From positions 125,240,714 to 125,304,713 of the forward strand of contig NC_073691.1 of assembly GCF_029784155.1 (NCBI RefSeq): DNA of 64,000 bases, in the 5' to 3' direction. Each line of letters starts with the position of its first letter. Positions within the stretch are counted from its first letter, which is position 1. The position numbers and the translations under genes were made by a program. Of this stretch, positions 12,314 to 23,045 are shown piece by piece. This stretch comes from Uranotaenia lowii (lineage: Eukaryota; Arthropoda; Insecta; Diptera; Culicidae). The notes below the pieces were generated by a model. That model searched no databases, was not told the origin of the DNA, and saw only the letters and a program-made list of their open reading frames with translations.

Positions 12314-12952
12314 ATGCCGAATAGCTCGGCAAACGATGGTAGAGGTGAAGTTAAGCCAACGTTGGTTTCCGAGACTCGAGTGAAGGGAAAATTTCCGGTG
12401 TTCGTCCCAGGACTGAATGTCAACTCGTATTTGCAAACTGTGGAAATATATTTTGCCCTCAACAAAACTCCGGACGATGATAAATTTATTACCCGCAAAC
12501 AAGAAGAAGGTCAATCGCTAGACGACTACGCGATCGAGTTGCAGAATATAATAGAACATTGTGCAGTGAGTACAGATACGGAGGCAGCTCTGGTACAAAC
12601 GGTGTTTGTGGTGGGTATCAGGAATGATAGAACCCGTGAAGCAATGATTAAAGAGAGTAGCGTGGATTTAGATCTCTCTCAGTTGCTGGAAAAAGCAAAG
12701 ACACTAGAAGTGGCGGCAGCTGAGGCGCGGAAAATGGCACGATCGGAGATCGACACCGTCCACTACGTTGGGCCAAGTCGAGCTTTCGCCACCCATCCTG
12801 GAAGCTTTCTACGACCGAGCAAATTGAGTAACTCCAATCGGCAGAGCGACGTCAACACTCACCGTGGGCATGACCGAGACGGCAATGCTAGTCAAATCCC
12901 GGTAAACTTGAATCGGCAGAGAGGTAACTCAAATCGCCAGAGAAATCGTTAA
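12314..12952 (+). pseudogene. gag: gag 5' part of the LTR element
   Basis: From ATG 12314 the frame runs 212 codons. The first 60 residues contain the start of a capsid-like region (FVPGLNVNSYLQTVEIYFAL). It then jumps at about residue 58 to EEGQSLDDYAIELQNI, a block that in mag-type Gag proteins normally lies some 60 residues further on, so an internal in-frame deletion is inferred. The C-terminal part is Arg/Gln/Asn-rich with repeated NRQ motifs. The stop at 12950-12952 falls at the centre of a 40-bp palindrome that marks the edge of the inserted block; the CCHC knuckle of the same gene is found again only near 17540. Confidence 0.8.
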
Positions 12953-12970
12953 CGATCTCTCTGGCGATTT
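12931..12970. repeat. 40-bp near-perfect palindrome at the gag break
   Basis: The left half begins AAATCGCCAGAGA and ends GTT; the right half is its reverse complement with one mismatch per arm (position 14). The centre is GTTAAC. It lies where gag coding is lost. Confidence 0.9.
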
Positions 12971-15900
12971 TGCATCATTATATCGGTAGAGAGGAACTCA
13001 CCATATGCGTGTCTCGTGCGTGAGTGCTACGAAATCTGAGTAGAAATGCTTAGCCCGCCCGACGAGAGCGCGATCCGAATTGTGCTCGTGTGTTCCTATC
13101 GTGGTGTGTGTGTTCGGCTCGTTACAGTGGTGTTGATTTGATTAACGCTAAACGTACCGGAGGCGATCAAATGACGGTTTTTGAACTTTAAACGATGATT
13201 ACGTCTTATATAATTGTTTTTCCGCAAATTTAACGACAGGACTATTTTTGTTTTTGAAATGCAAGTATTTTTGCGTTTTTAAATTTTTTTTAAGTGTTAC
13301 GGTTTTCGAATAACGCATGTGGTATACCTATTCATACCGCGAGCGGTCAAATGACGGCAAACACCGTTTTCGCTAAAACTCCATTGTTTCTCAACCGATT
13401 TCTACCAAATTTATAGTTTTGAAAAACTTATAACTCGACTCAAATATGTTTCTAAGACAGTTTTCAGCTACAATCAATAACTTTAAAGTTATTCACAGTA
13501 CAATAAAAAATTTAAGAAAAAACATGCTTCAGGAAAAAGGTTGTAAATCAGTTATTAAGTGCTCGAAAAAAATTTCACTTAGTGCCTGAAAAAGCTGAAG
13601 TTAGAAGCTATATGTTGCACATATGGAAAAAAATTTCAAAAATATTCTAAGATCATGGCCACAAAAAATGTAAAAAAGTTGTGTAAAACCCGTGCTTTTC
13701 AATCAATCAACAGCCAAAGCTGTTCCTATTACAGTAGAAAATTTTGAAAAAGTGAATTGAAAAGTAGACGTAATTTGTCACATTTCGGCATCTTTAGATT
13801 TTTGAAATACGAAATACATAATTTATGACGACTTTTCAAAGGTAGCTGTTTTTCGAACTTTTTATCAATTTGGATTCTCTAAGACAATTCCTACACCTAA
13901 GCTCAGCTTTGCACTGGATTTTGAGTACGTTAACGTAAGGTTTAGGCAATAAAACTATATCCAAAAGAAAGCTTATTTCATACCGGTTCTAGTGGTGTAA
14001 CTGCATTGGCGGTGCAATGCTTGGCCAAAATATGATAAATTAAACAGTGAACTAGTTTCTGAATTTTGAGAAGTCAGCACAAATTCTTGCTTGGCAGACG
14101 GGCGCAGTGGGTGGTAATATCTCAAAGCTATTTTGCACACGAAGACGGATGAAAAGAAACGAAAAAACAAACAAGCATTAGCTCAACTTTCAGAAATATA
14201 TTTATTATATTTTTGTAAAGCATTGGACCGCCAATGCAGTTACATCACTAGAACCTGCATAACATTTGCTTTCTTTTGCATATAGTTTTATTGCCTAAAC
14301 TATACGTTAACGTACTCAAATGAATTTGGGTGTAGGGATTGTCTCAGAAAATCCAGATTCATAAAAAGTTCGCAAAACAACTACCTTTGAAAAGCCGTCA
14401 AAAATTATGTATTCAGTATTTTAAAAATCTAAAGATGCCAAAATGTGACAAATTACGTCTACTTTTCAATTAACTTTTTCAAAATTTTCTACTGTAACAG
14501 GAACAGCTTCGGCGGTTGATTGATTGAAAAGTACGGGTTTTACACAACTTTTTACATTTTTTGTGGCTATGATCTTAGAAAATTTTTGAAAATTTTTTCC
14601 ATACATGCAACATATAGTTTCTAACTTCAGCTTTCTTAGGCACTAAGTGAAATTTTTTTCGAGCACTTAATAACTGATTTACAACCTTTTTCCTGAAGCA
14701 TGTTTTTTCATAAAATTTTTCTTGTACTGTGAATAACTTTAAAGTTATTGATTGTAGCTGAAAATTGTCTGAGAAACATATTTGAGTCGAGTTATAAGTT
14801 TTTCAAAACTATAAATTTGGTAGAAATCGGTTGAGAAACAAGGGAGTTTTAGCGAAAACGGTGTTTGCCGTCATTTGACCGCTCGCGGTATGAATAGGTA
14901 TATACAAAGTGTCGGTATGTTTAGTGTTAAGGGCATTAAAAACGCAATTTGCCAAATTAATGCTTTATTGGATTAACCCTTTCAGAAACCGTTAACCGCA
15001 TTTTTTTCTCGTTTGAATGCTTTTTACTTTCTTCCTGCAGTGTACTAAAACAGTACATATAAAAAACTTTTAAATTTATATTTCCTGATCTGATGAGTGT
15101 TTTATTAAACTTTTTTTATACTACATTTCTTTTTCCAAATCATAAAATTCGAAATTCAAATTTCCTTTTCAAAATCTCTTGAATTTTTAATACCCGACTA
15201 AGAATTGTTTAATAGCAAATAGATATAATCAGAACAATACAATCAAACTTCAAAATAGGGAATTTTGATTCATACTTTCTACATATCTAACTTTTGACTC
15301 AGATACAGCATTTTAATTCACCGTTGGATCATTTTTCGGCATTCCCGTTTGAAAATTTTCTACAAACAACATTAAAATTTATAAAAAAAAATCACCACAT
15401 CCACTGTCGCAATTCAAAAATCGAGTAAGCGAGCATTTGAAATTCGGAACAATTTCGAGACCTACAAATACTCGTCTTAAGACAAACAAAAATCAAACAA
15501 TTATGCTAGATGGAATTGTAATCATTTCAACTCAATCGAAAGATGCATTTGTAAAATTTGAAAACAATGTTTATAAGACCATAAATAAAAAAAAAACGGA
15601 GAAAGAACTGTATTGAGATGTAGCAAGCTAAGAAATGTAAAAAATTTCATTACATCATTACATCATTGCCATCATATGTTGGAGTTTTCTACTGTGAAAA
15701 AGAAGATTTATTTGATGAAATAGTTGAAATTGAAGATAATAGGTTCGAAAAATTAGTTTTCATTTTTTATTCCAACAAAATAGGATTTGTTTCGTTGCTT
15801 CATCACGATTAATAGTTTTTTAAAAAAATCGTTTGAAATAAAAATTTATATCAATCATTAGAAGAACCAGTTGTTTTTATTTTTTCTCCATGATAATTCT

Positions 15901-17373
15901 TTGTTTTCACATATCCATTCCTCAAATTTTATGTTATGTTCTTCATTCCTCATTAATGCTTTTTTATTATTCCTTATTTTATTATTTGTATTATGAATTT
16001 CGACATTCATAAATTTGAGTAATTGAACCTGTGTTCAAAGATCTACGTTTCTTAAAATGAATTTTAAATTAAGAACTTCAATTTTAGTATTCCTGAATCT
16101 CAAATCATAATTATGAATCCTCGATTCAAAATTATTAATTCTAGATTTTAAACTCTCCTTTAAGATTTCAGAAATTAATTTCATCCATATCCGTAGTTTG
16201 GAAATCGATGTTTCAATTGAAATTGTAACGTCAATTTCCCAACTAAGGGTTTCCAATTTTAAATTCTGAACTTTGAATAACATAGTATTCGAAATGCCTA
16301 GTCCTGGGTTGTGAGTGCTTTACTCAATGATCTTTAACCTTAACGCAGAATTCAAAATTCTCAATATCTCTAGATCTCAATTTTTTTTTTACAATTCTTG
16401 ATCGTGGAAACTGGATTTTCCATTCTTGATTTGAAATAATCTATTTTAAACTTTCCATTCACTTAAAATAAGAGAGTTAAATTCAGAATTTTTAATTCTG
16501 AATCATGAATTGAAAAACATACTATATGAAATTCAGATTGCACAGTTCAAGATTCCTAAATAAACGATCGAAGCTCAGAATAACAAACTTTAAATTAAAA
16601 AGTTTTGATTTCTGAATTCCTAATATTAAATTCGAAATTTGGAATTGCGATTCCATATGTCTTAAGATTTGATTTTTACTTCTGAATACCGAAATATAGA
16701 AAGAACAAAAAATGAACACACCCTAGGTCAGGCGAATATAAATTTGTTGCAGAATTTTTTTTCCTTTTCGACAGAAAAAGAAGCACTTTTTGAAAATATT
16801 TTTAATCGGTTAAGATAAAAATTCGTGCTGGTACTAGAAAAAATCAACAAAGTTATTTTTTTAAAGATGAGGCATGCTCAGTGTGGTGAAACTTGTAAAC
16901 TTACCCAATGCAAAACTCTCTCAAAAACTTAAACAAAAGTTTTAAGAATGATCATTCCAATGAAACAAAATTTGATACCTGCTCGGATACCTGGTCGGTG
17001 ATTTAATCAGATCGGTATGAAATTTTAAAATATATTTTTTTTAAATGAAATTCGTTTGAAACAAATCGTAATATGTCACTTACCGAATGTTGCACCTTAT
17101 TGGCGATGCCTTTTGCACAACTTGACACCATTATCACCACCAATATCACTAAATCACTATAATCATTTAGCACTACATTTTCTCAAAACTTCACAATCCT
17201 TTGTTTAAAAAATTACCGCCCGCTATCACCTGACCGCACCACACGAGGGCACATCTGGAACTGCCAATGCTTTGCTTGCACACAGTTTATTCGAAACGAC
17301 AAACGAGTACCCGGTGAGGTAATAATATGAATAATATCAAACGAGCAGCCGGCGCCCGTCGGCCTGGTTAAGT
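12971..17373. other. Foreign block within gag, mostly unidentified
   Basis: Sequence between the gag break and the knuckle region. 12971-13141 and 17190-17370 are GC-richer and unlike the AT-rich middle. The middle holds a palindromic TTAA element (13142-14930) and, at 15000-17180, AT-rich DNA. Within that, 16040-16690 is composed of loose repeats of words such as attctgaat and tttaaatt. I found no terminal repeats that would name the outer insertion. Confidence 0.5.
13142..14930. mobile_element. Long palindromic TTAA-flanked element
   Basis: Bounded by TTAA on both sides (13142-13145 and 14927-14930). Terminal inverted repeats read CGCTAAACGTACCG on the left and CACTAAACATACCG from the right. 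Two arms of about 700 bp (roughly 13323-14022 and 14217-14905) are mutual reverse complements with scattered mismatches and small indels. They surround a loop of about 195 bp. TTAA duplications are typical of piggyBac-type transposition, so this is best called a piggyBac-like foldback MITE. No coding potential was found. Confidence 0.85.
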
Positions 17374-17827
17374 TCTTCAGAAAAATGCTGCCAAGGCGAA
17401 TAAGAAGAAATATCAGCCCCGCCGTGCGCGAGTGTCGCCGAAATATAACCGTTTTTCCTAAGTCGGGATACCCAGTACTCAATTTTCTGAATTCTCTGTC
17501 GATTTTTGAGAGGACGCGCTTACTGGGATGGTGTGCTTCAACTGCTACGGAAAGGGCCACATTTCGTGCAATTGTCCGTATCCAAAGGCGAAAAAACCAC
17601 GTACAAGCAAACCACCCAGGGGGCGTTCGAGCAGGAGAGTTTTTTATCAAGAGCGGATCAACCAGCTAACGTCGGCTATGGAGGAACTGCGTTCGAATCT
17701 GGAAGCCGAGGATTCCTATGAGGAACTGTCGGCAGATGAGCCTGAGCTCCAAGTTGAGGAAAATAATTTGGTTAATAATGTCTTAGTAGGTGAGTCACAA
17801 CATGATATTGCGCCAATTTTTCGTTGA
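17374..17827 (+). pseudogene. gag: gag 3' part with CCHC zinc knuckle
   Basis: A frame with two in-frame stops (near 17459 and 17507) becomes open and carries CFNCYGKGHISCNC, a C-x2-C-x4-H-x4-C retroviral-type zinc knuckle (17534-17575). Lys/Arg-rich sequence follows (PKAKKPRTSKPP), then an acidic tail ending at 17827. The knuckle is the RNA-packaging part of Gag. The protease frame overlaps its last 38 bases in another phase, as in many LTR elements where pol is reached by frameshifting. Confidence 0.82.
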
Positions 17828-18362
17828 ATTGATTGTAAATAACCAAAATCTGTTGATGGAGTGCGATACGGGCGCATGTGCGTCCATTTGTTCTAAAGAA
17901 ACACATAGAGAAAAATTTAACCAATCCAAAATTCATCCATTGAACAAATATTTTTTCGTTATTTCAGGGGGAAAAGTTTCGGTTTTGGGGAAAATTTTAG
18001 TGCAAGTAAAATTAAAAAACAAAATCATCGAGTTACCGCTAGTAATTATAGATTCTACCAAGCCATTTACACCTCTTCTAGGTAGGGATTGGTTAAGTAT
18101 TATTTGGCCGCACTGGAGAGACTTTTTCTCTCTCAACAGTATTGAGAGTGGGAGCTCAAGAGAGCTATGGGTGAAAAGCACAGTTGACAAACTTATTAGG
18201 AAGTATAGCAAAGCTTTTGATGACGATCTCTCCCAGCCGATAAATGATATCGTGATAGACATCCAGATGAGAGAAAATGCAGTTCCAATAGTACACAAAC
18301 CCTATACGGTCGCTTATAAAAACAGAGAGAAGGTAAAAAAAACACTTGGAAGCTCTAGTTAA
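17790..18362 (+). pseudogene. pol: Aspartic protease and start of pol
   Basis: A retropepsin-like domain: the active-site block is LLMECDTGACASIC (near 17850-17891), with DTGA in place of the more common DSGA. It is followed by beta-strand-like segments and the closing LLGRDWL (18078-18098). After about 120 residues it passes into the linker before RT (VHKPYTVAYKNREKV). The frame ends at 18362, and RT continues in another frame, so a frameshift is present at about 18340. Function in the intact element would be polyprotein cleavage. Confidence 0.85.
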
Positions 18363-19098
18363 CATAGGCATATTAGAAAAAACTGAATACACAGAATGGG
18401 CTTTTCCCATAGTTGTGGTCATTAAGCCCAACAAATCTGATATTCGTATCTGCATGGACGGATCTAAAACGATCAACCCTTTTATTAAAACACACCATTA
18501 TCCTTTACCCACAATAGAAGACCTCATAACAAATAAATGTAAAGCTAAATCATTTGCCGTGATCGATTTAAGGGGAGCTTACCAGCAATTGGTCGTTTCA
18601 GAACGTACTCAAAAACTTTTAGCTATCAATATACACGTCGGAGTGTACACCTATAAGCGGTTACCATTTGGTATCAAGCCTGCAGCCAGTCTTTTTCAAT
18701 CAGCTATAGACAAAATTTTAGCAGGAATTTCTAATTGTCAAAGCTATATCGACGATATATTGATTTGGGCGGAGTCAGATATGGAGTTATTGAGTAAGAT
18801 CGAAATAGTGTTAGGAAAGCTCGTACAACATAATGTCAAAATCAATGCCGAGAAGTGCCAATGGTTCGTCCCTCAAGTGAAACATTTGGGTCACATTCTC
18901 TCGGAGGCGGGGGTGTCGCCAAATCCAGAGAAGGTGAGAGCAATCACGGCCGTGCCAGAGCCAAATTGCCAGAAACAACTAAAGGTATTTCTGGGAATGA
19001 TTACGTTTTACCTACATGAAGTTTATCCCAAAACTAAACGTAGTTTTAGCTCCCTTACACAATTTGCTTCGAAAAGATCAAAACTGGAATTGGAATAG
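18346..19098 (+). pseudogene. pol: Reverse transcriptase domain
   Basis: The RT palm and fingers are clear: SDIRICMDGSKTINPFI, FAVIDLRGAYQQL with the first catalytic Asp, LPFGIKPAASLFQ, and the YIDDIL box (18742-18759) with the two further catalytic Asp residues. HLGHILSEAGVSPNPEK closes the palm. The frame departs near 19010; the connection and RNase H continue in another frame. The domain is otherwise stop-free over 250 codons, so the copy is only moderately old. Confidence 0.93.
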
Positions 19099-19314
19099 CG
19101 CTTGCCAAGAAGCTTTTGAAAAGAGCAAGAAGGCTATTTGTAGCGTTAAAATTTTAACCCATTTCGATCCCTCAAAACCCATAACCGTGACTTGCGACGC
19201 CAGTGATGAAGGAATCTCTGGAGTGCTTAGCCATAAAATCAATGGTCGTGAATTTCCTGTTTTCTTTACATCTCGAAGGCTCACTAAAACCGAAAAAAAA
19301 AATTACCCGATCCT
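19016..19314 (+). pseudogene. pol: RT connection and N-terminal RNase H (interrupted)
   Basis: Continues pol after a frameshift. LNVVLAPLHNLLRKD is the usual end of the RT thumb and connection. LTHFDPSKPITVTCDASDEGISGVLSH opens RNase H, with its first metal-binding Asp in CDAS. The coding ends at YPIL, where a 949-bp element has inserted, and resumes at 20264 after the 8-bp duplication. Confidence 0.88.
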
Positions 19315-20263
19315 CAAGGACTATAAAAATCGCTCACTCATCGAAACGCACATGAGAATGCTTCGCCGCCGGCTCGCTATTCGTTTGTGTTCAATACAAT
19401 CACGAATAGCAACACAAACGATTCTACGATGGCAGTTTCTTTGTTGCTCGTTTTACAAAATATTCATGAGCGAGTATGAGCAACGGGATCACGAGAGACT
19501 CGTATTTGCTTCGTGAAAATTTAGATACCAAGCTTGCTGTTTGTTCAGAGGAGTAAGTACGTCAGTTCAAAAGAAAAAGAAAAAGGAATCTTTCGACTCC
19601 GTACCGTACCATCCGGGCACTGATCGTTTGAAGATTGGCTTGCCCTACACAAGTGTGCACTGTTGCTGTTGATGTTATTGATGTTCCCTCAAGCTTCTAG
19701 CTTCAAAAAAGTGACGCACATTCTTCCGTAGGAAGCAATAATAACACTACTAGCATGAAGGAAATATATTCTTTTTGCTCGGCATATTTGCCTGAAAAGA
19801 ATAATAACATCACTAACATGGATTGGCTGTACCGGCCGTATGCACACTGTTCTTCTTTTTTTCAATTCCTGTTGGCCAACGCTGTTGAAAGCCAACACGG
19901 CTTGGCGTCAGTATTGTTGCTGTTAGTGTTTTTTAAGCTCAAGCTTCGCAAAGGTACGAAGATTTTTCCACGGGAAGAAATAATATCAATACTAACACGG
20001 CTCATGAGCGGGTTGGTAAAAATTTTCACGAACCAGCTCGCTACTACGCAATCGTCGGGTTGATGCTCAACTTTGTGTGCGAAGAGGGAAGCAAAATAAA
20101 AAGGAATCAGGAACCTTGTTCGTGTTTTCGTTTTGGTCGGGATTGATTCGTGAGAACAGGAGATTCTCGCTCACACCTCATTCGCGTTCCACGACATTCT
20201 TATGAGCAAAAATCGGAGCGATGCAGGTTCCGTCGCTCGTATGAATGAGTTTTTCAATCCTTG
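19315..20263. mobile_element. Non-autonomous hAT-like element in the RNase H domain, 949 bp
   Basis: Exact 8-bp duplication CCGATCCT at 19307-19314 and 20264-20271. Termini CAAGGACTATAAAAA and, from the right, CAAGGATTGAAAAA are imperfect inverted repeats starting with CAAGG. The 8-bp size and short terminal repeats fit hAT (P elements also make 8-bp duplications). The interior has gcttc/gaagc-rich and cactg-rich stretches and no transposase. Removing the insert and one target copy would make the RNase H reading continuous, which confirms the borders. Confidence 0.9.
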
Positions 20264-20731
20264 CCGATCCTGCATAGAGAAGCTTTGGCGATAGTTTTTG
20301 CAATGGAAAAATTTTACAAATACGTATTAGGACAACCAATAACAATTTTTACTGACCACAAACCTCTTATGGAAGTTTTTTGCAACAAAAAAGGTGGCCC
20401 CATGGTGATCGCTAATAGGTTACAACGATATTTCATTAGATTATCGATTTTCAACTACACAATCAATTACAAACCTGGAACAGAAAATTTCGTTGCTGAT
20501 TGTCTGTCAAGGCTTCCATTAGATCAGGATCTTAGCAAAAACGATTTAGAAGAAAATAAATTAAGTACTATGAACAGCATCCATTATTTAATCAGTGAAA
20601 GCACTGCTAAAATTAACACTAGTCTAATAAGCGAAAAATCGATCCAAGATCCTTTACTCTCTGTAGTTATCCGACATACCCTAAACGGATGGCCCAGTCA
20701 TGTATCAGGAAAATTACTGAAGAATTATTAA
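20264..20731 (+). pseudogene. pol: RNase H C-terminal part and pol linker
   Basis: Resumes with ILHREALAIVFAMEKFYKYVLGQ (metal-binding Glu in REALA), then FTDHKPL (third acidic residue), RLQRYFIRLSIFNYTI and ENFVADCLSRLP, the standard end of gypsy RNase H. A linker follows; an in-frame TAA at 20729-20731 separates it from integrase. Confidence 0.9.
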
Positions 20732-21655
20732 GGAAAAAGACACGAACTTAATTTAGAGGCGGGTTGTCTGCTTTTTGGTGAACGCATAGTCATACCCGCA
20801 ACTTTAAAACTCCCCGCTTTGCAATTGTTTCATGAAAATCACCGGGGAATTTTAAAAATGAAACAACTTTCTCGCATATATCTTTATTGGGAAGGAATGG
20901 GTTCTGACATCGAAAGCTATGTTTCCAACTGTGCTAAATGTCAAATTTTAAATGTTGACATAAGTCCAAAAATCTTCGGTAACTGGCCAGAAACAACAAG
21001 ACCATTTGAAAGAGTTCATGTGGATTTTTTTCACAAATTTAATAAAACATTTTTGATTTTAATTGATGCCTACTCTCGGTGGGTGGAAATCAAACGAATG
21101 ACCCAAACTACGGCCGAATTTGTGGCACAAGCACTTGATGATATTTTTTTCTATTATTGGTTTTGCAAATTCCGTTGTTAGTGACAATGGACCTCCTTTC
21201 AATAGTTATCAATTTGAAAATTTTTGTAAAATTCGAAACATCATTCATATAATTCATCGCCGCCATACCATCCAGCTAGTAATGGACTTGCCGAAAGAGC
21301 GGTTCAAACAACAAAACAAGTTTTGAATAAACTAATAACCGAAACCGAAAATCTTTCCTCATTACAGATAGAAAATAGAATTCGTAGTTTTCTGCACAAT
21401 CATCATCAAACTCCAACAACAGAGGATAAAATCGTTCCAAATAATAAAATTTTTGCATTTTTTCCACGGACATTTTTATCAGGACTCAACCCGAAAAATC
21501 ATAACGCATTAAATGAAAATATTCAACACAAAAAAATTAAGAAGCAATTTGAAATAAACGAAAAAGTTATCTATTCTCAAGCAGTTAAGCAGCGAAGCAA
21601 AAATTGTAAAAAAACTTTCTACAATGACTTATTTGATACAGGTTCAAGGATCTAA
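20732..21655 (+). pseudogene. pol: Integrase (zinc-binding, DD35E core, C-terminal part)
   Basis: The HHCC zinc-binding region is visible: HENHRG, then NCAKC (20930-20944). The core begins with HVDFF (first Asp) and LILIDAYSRWVEI. A frameshift near 21150 leads to SDNGPPFNSYQFE (second Asp), and another near 21270 to a frame with GLAERAVQ (catalytic Glu, about 21289-21312). The C-terminal segment (21323-21655) has LHNHHQTP, FPRTFLSG and VIYSQAVK, a weak SH3-like strand. There are two frameshifts, so it is non-functional. In an intact element it would insert the cDNA into the host genome. Confidence 0.9.
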
Positions 21656-21827
21656 TAAGAAAGCACATGTAAACCAACTTAAATAGATTTCTAAAAACCT
21701 TTTGTACTAAAAAACACTAATGACAATTTTGTAGAAAATCAAGAAAAAAAGAGCGATCATAATGTAAATTTCAAAAACTGCGCAAAAGAAAGTAATCATA
21801 ACGATTTCTCACCTACTACCTACTTCC

Positions 21828-21841
21828 TTAGGGACATAACA
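21828..21841 (+). repeat. Remnant of the right LTR (last 14 bp)
   Basis: TTAGGGACATAACA is identical to the end of the left LTR (12260-12273) and is followed at once by the AGTTC target copy. The 170 bases before it show no match to the left LTR, so the LTR body was lost or replaced. Confidence 0.78.
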
Positions 21842-23045
21842 AGTTCGTATGATTCTTAAAATCCAGCCGCACGTCAATAATCACACCAAGATCTTTCACG
21901 TGTTGAGCTCGAGAGATTGCATCGTTTCCAAGGAAATAAACGGCTGAGAACGGGTGTCATTTGCGGGAAAATGACATTACTGCGCATTTACTACGGTTTA
22001 AAGGTAGGCGATTGGCATCACACCAGGAGGTAAAGAGGTTAAACTGGTTCTGCACGAAGTTCACATCTTCGGGGCCATTGATAGAGTAGAACAGATTCAA
22101 GTCGTCGGCATACGCTAATTTTGGTCCATAGAGAAGTTGCAGCACTTCATTGAAGTAGATTAGGAATACTAATGGCCCTAGATAACTTCCCTGAGGCACA
22201 CCTGATGAAGCTGAGAACTACCTGGAAAAACAGTTACCCGTACGAACTGTCAATTTACGTCCAGTTAGTTAAGTAACTGCGGAACCAGCCAAGAAGAGAA
22301 CCACAAAATCCTTAACGTGCGAGCTTTTCAATGGCAATATCATGTTTCACCTTGTCGAATGCGGCAGACAGATCGTTATAGATGGCATCAGTTTGAGATT
22401 TCTTTGCAAAACTTTCATACACAAACGAGGTAAAAGTCAGTAGTTGAGCGTTGAGGCATAAATCCATGCTGAGCGTTGGAGAAGTTATGCTTGCAGAACA
22501 TAAAATTGGGATCTAAAACCACCAATTCGAAAAGTTTGGCTATAGCACACAAAGCTGAAATTCCACGGTAATTATTGACATCTTTCCTATCTCCCTTTTT
22601 ATGAACCGGGAACATGTAAGCTTCTTTCCACAGTGAGGGGAAGGTTGCCTGGTCGGTTGTTGAAGATGTAACAAAGATGCTCGAGAATTTATTGGCAAAG
22701 AGATCGCAGATCCCGGAGTCAGAGTCAGAGTTCGCCATGATGCCATCCAGGAACATGCAGGACGGTGTTCCAGGTTCATTCCGCTGATTCTTGACGTGAT
22801 TCCAGAAGGATTTTGGGCGACACTTGAGGTTTTGCTGAATTGGGCTAAGATGGTTTTGATAGCAACGTTGGTTGGCTTTTATATAGGCGGAGTTGAGCTT
22901 GCGATATTCTTCATTGGTATGTGCAGATTTCTGCTTGTTGTAATTTCGAAGGGCACGCCTTTTTGTCGCTTCTAGTTGTCGTAAAGCTGATGTAGCCCAT
23001 GGAGACCGAGGAATAGCATTGGGGTCGCGTTTCGGCGCATGACGT
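21842..23045 (-). pseudogene. LINE ORF2, reverse transcriptase part (C-terminus at 11517-12077)
   Basis: Minus-strand reading from about 23045 leftward: a linker region (PRSPWATSALRQLEATKRRAL), KCRPKSFWNHVK, then the RT. RT motifs are LWKEAYMFPVHKKGD, NNYRGISAL and SNAQHGFMPQRST, a short disordered stretch (22200-22410), then PQGSYLGPLVFLIYFNE and the catalytic LAYADDLNLF (about 22115). It ends at the AGTTC target site. It is 5'-truncated (no endonuclease seen), with at least one frameshift in each part. Such proteins perform target-primed reverse transcription in the intact element. R1/Jockey-type by general likeness; clade not certain. Confidence 0.88.

Larger units (their letters stand above)
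12078..21841 (+). mobile_element. Ty3/gypsy LTR retrotransposon, mag-like, decayed, with nested insertions
   Basis: A 5-bp target duplication AGTTC lies at 12073-12077 and 21842-21846. The left LTR starts TGTGAGAG and ends ...TTAGGGACATAACA; the right boundary keeps only those last 14 bases. Domain order is gag, CCHC knuckle, protease (DTGA), RT (YIDD), RNase H, integrase, which is the Ty3/gypsy order; the DTGA protease and LLGRDWL flap-end recall the mag clade. Every domain is shifted or stopped at least once. Two large blocks interrupt it: 12953 to about 17373 in gag, and 19315-20263 in RNase H. It lies inside the minus-strand LINE, so it is younger than that copy. Confidence 0.9.

Noticed and set aside
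17213..17650. 145-residue minus-strand frame
   Set aside because: It is antisense to the gag zinc-knuckle region and has no motif of its own.
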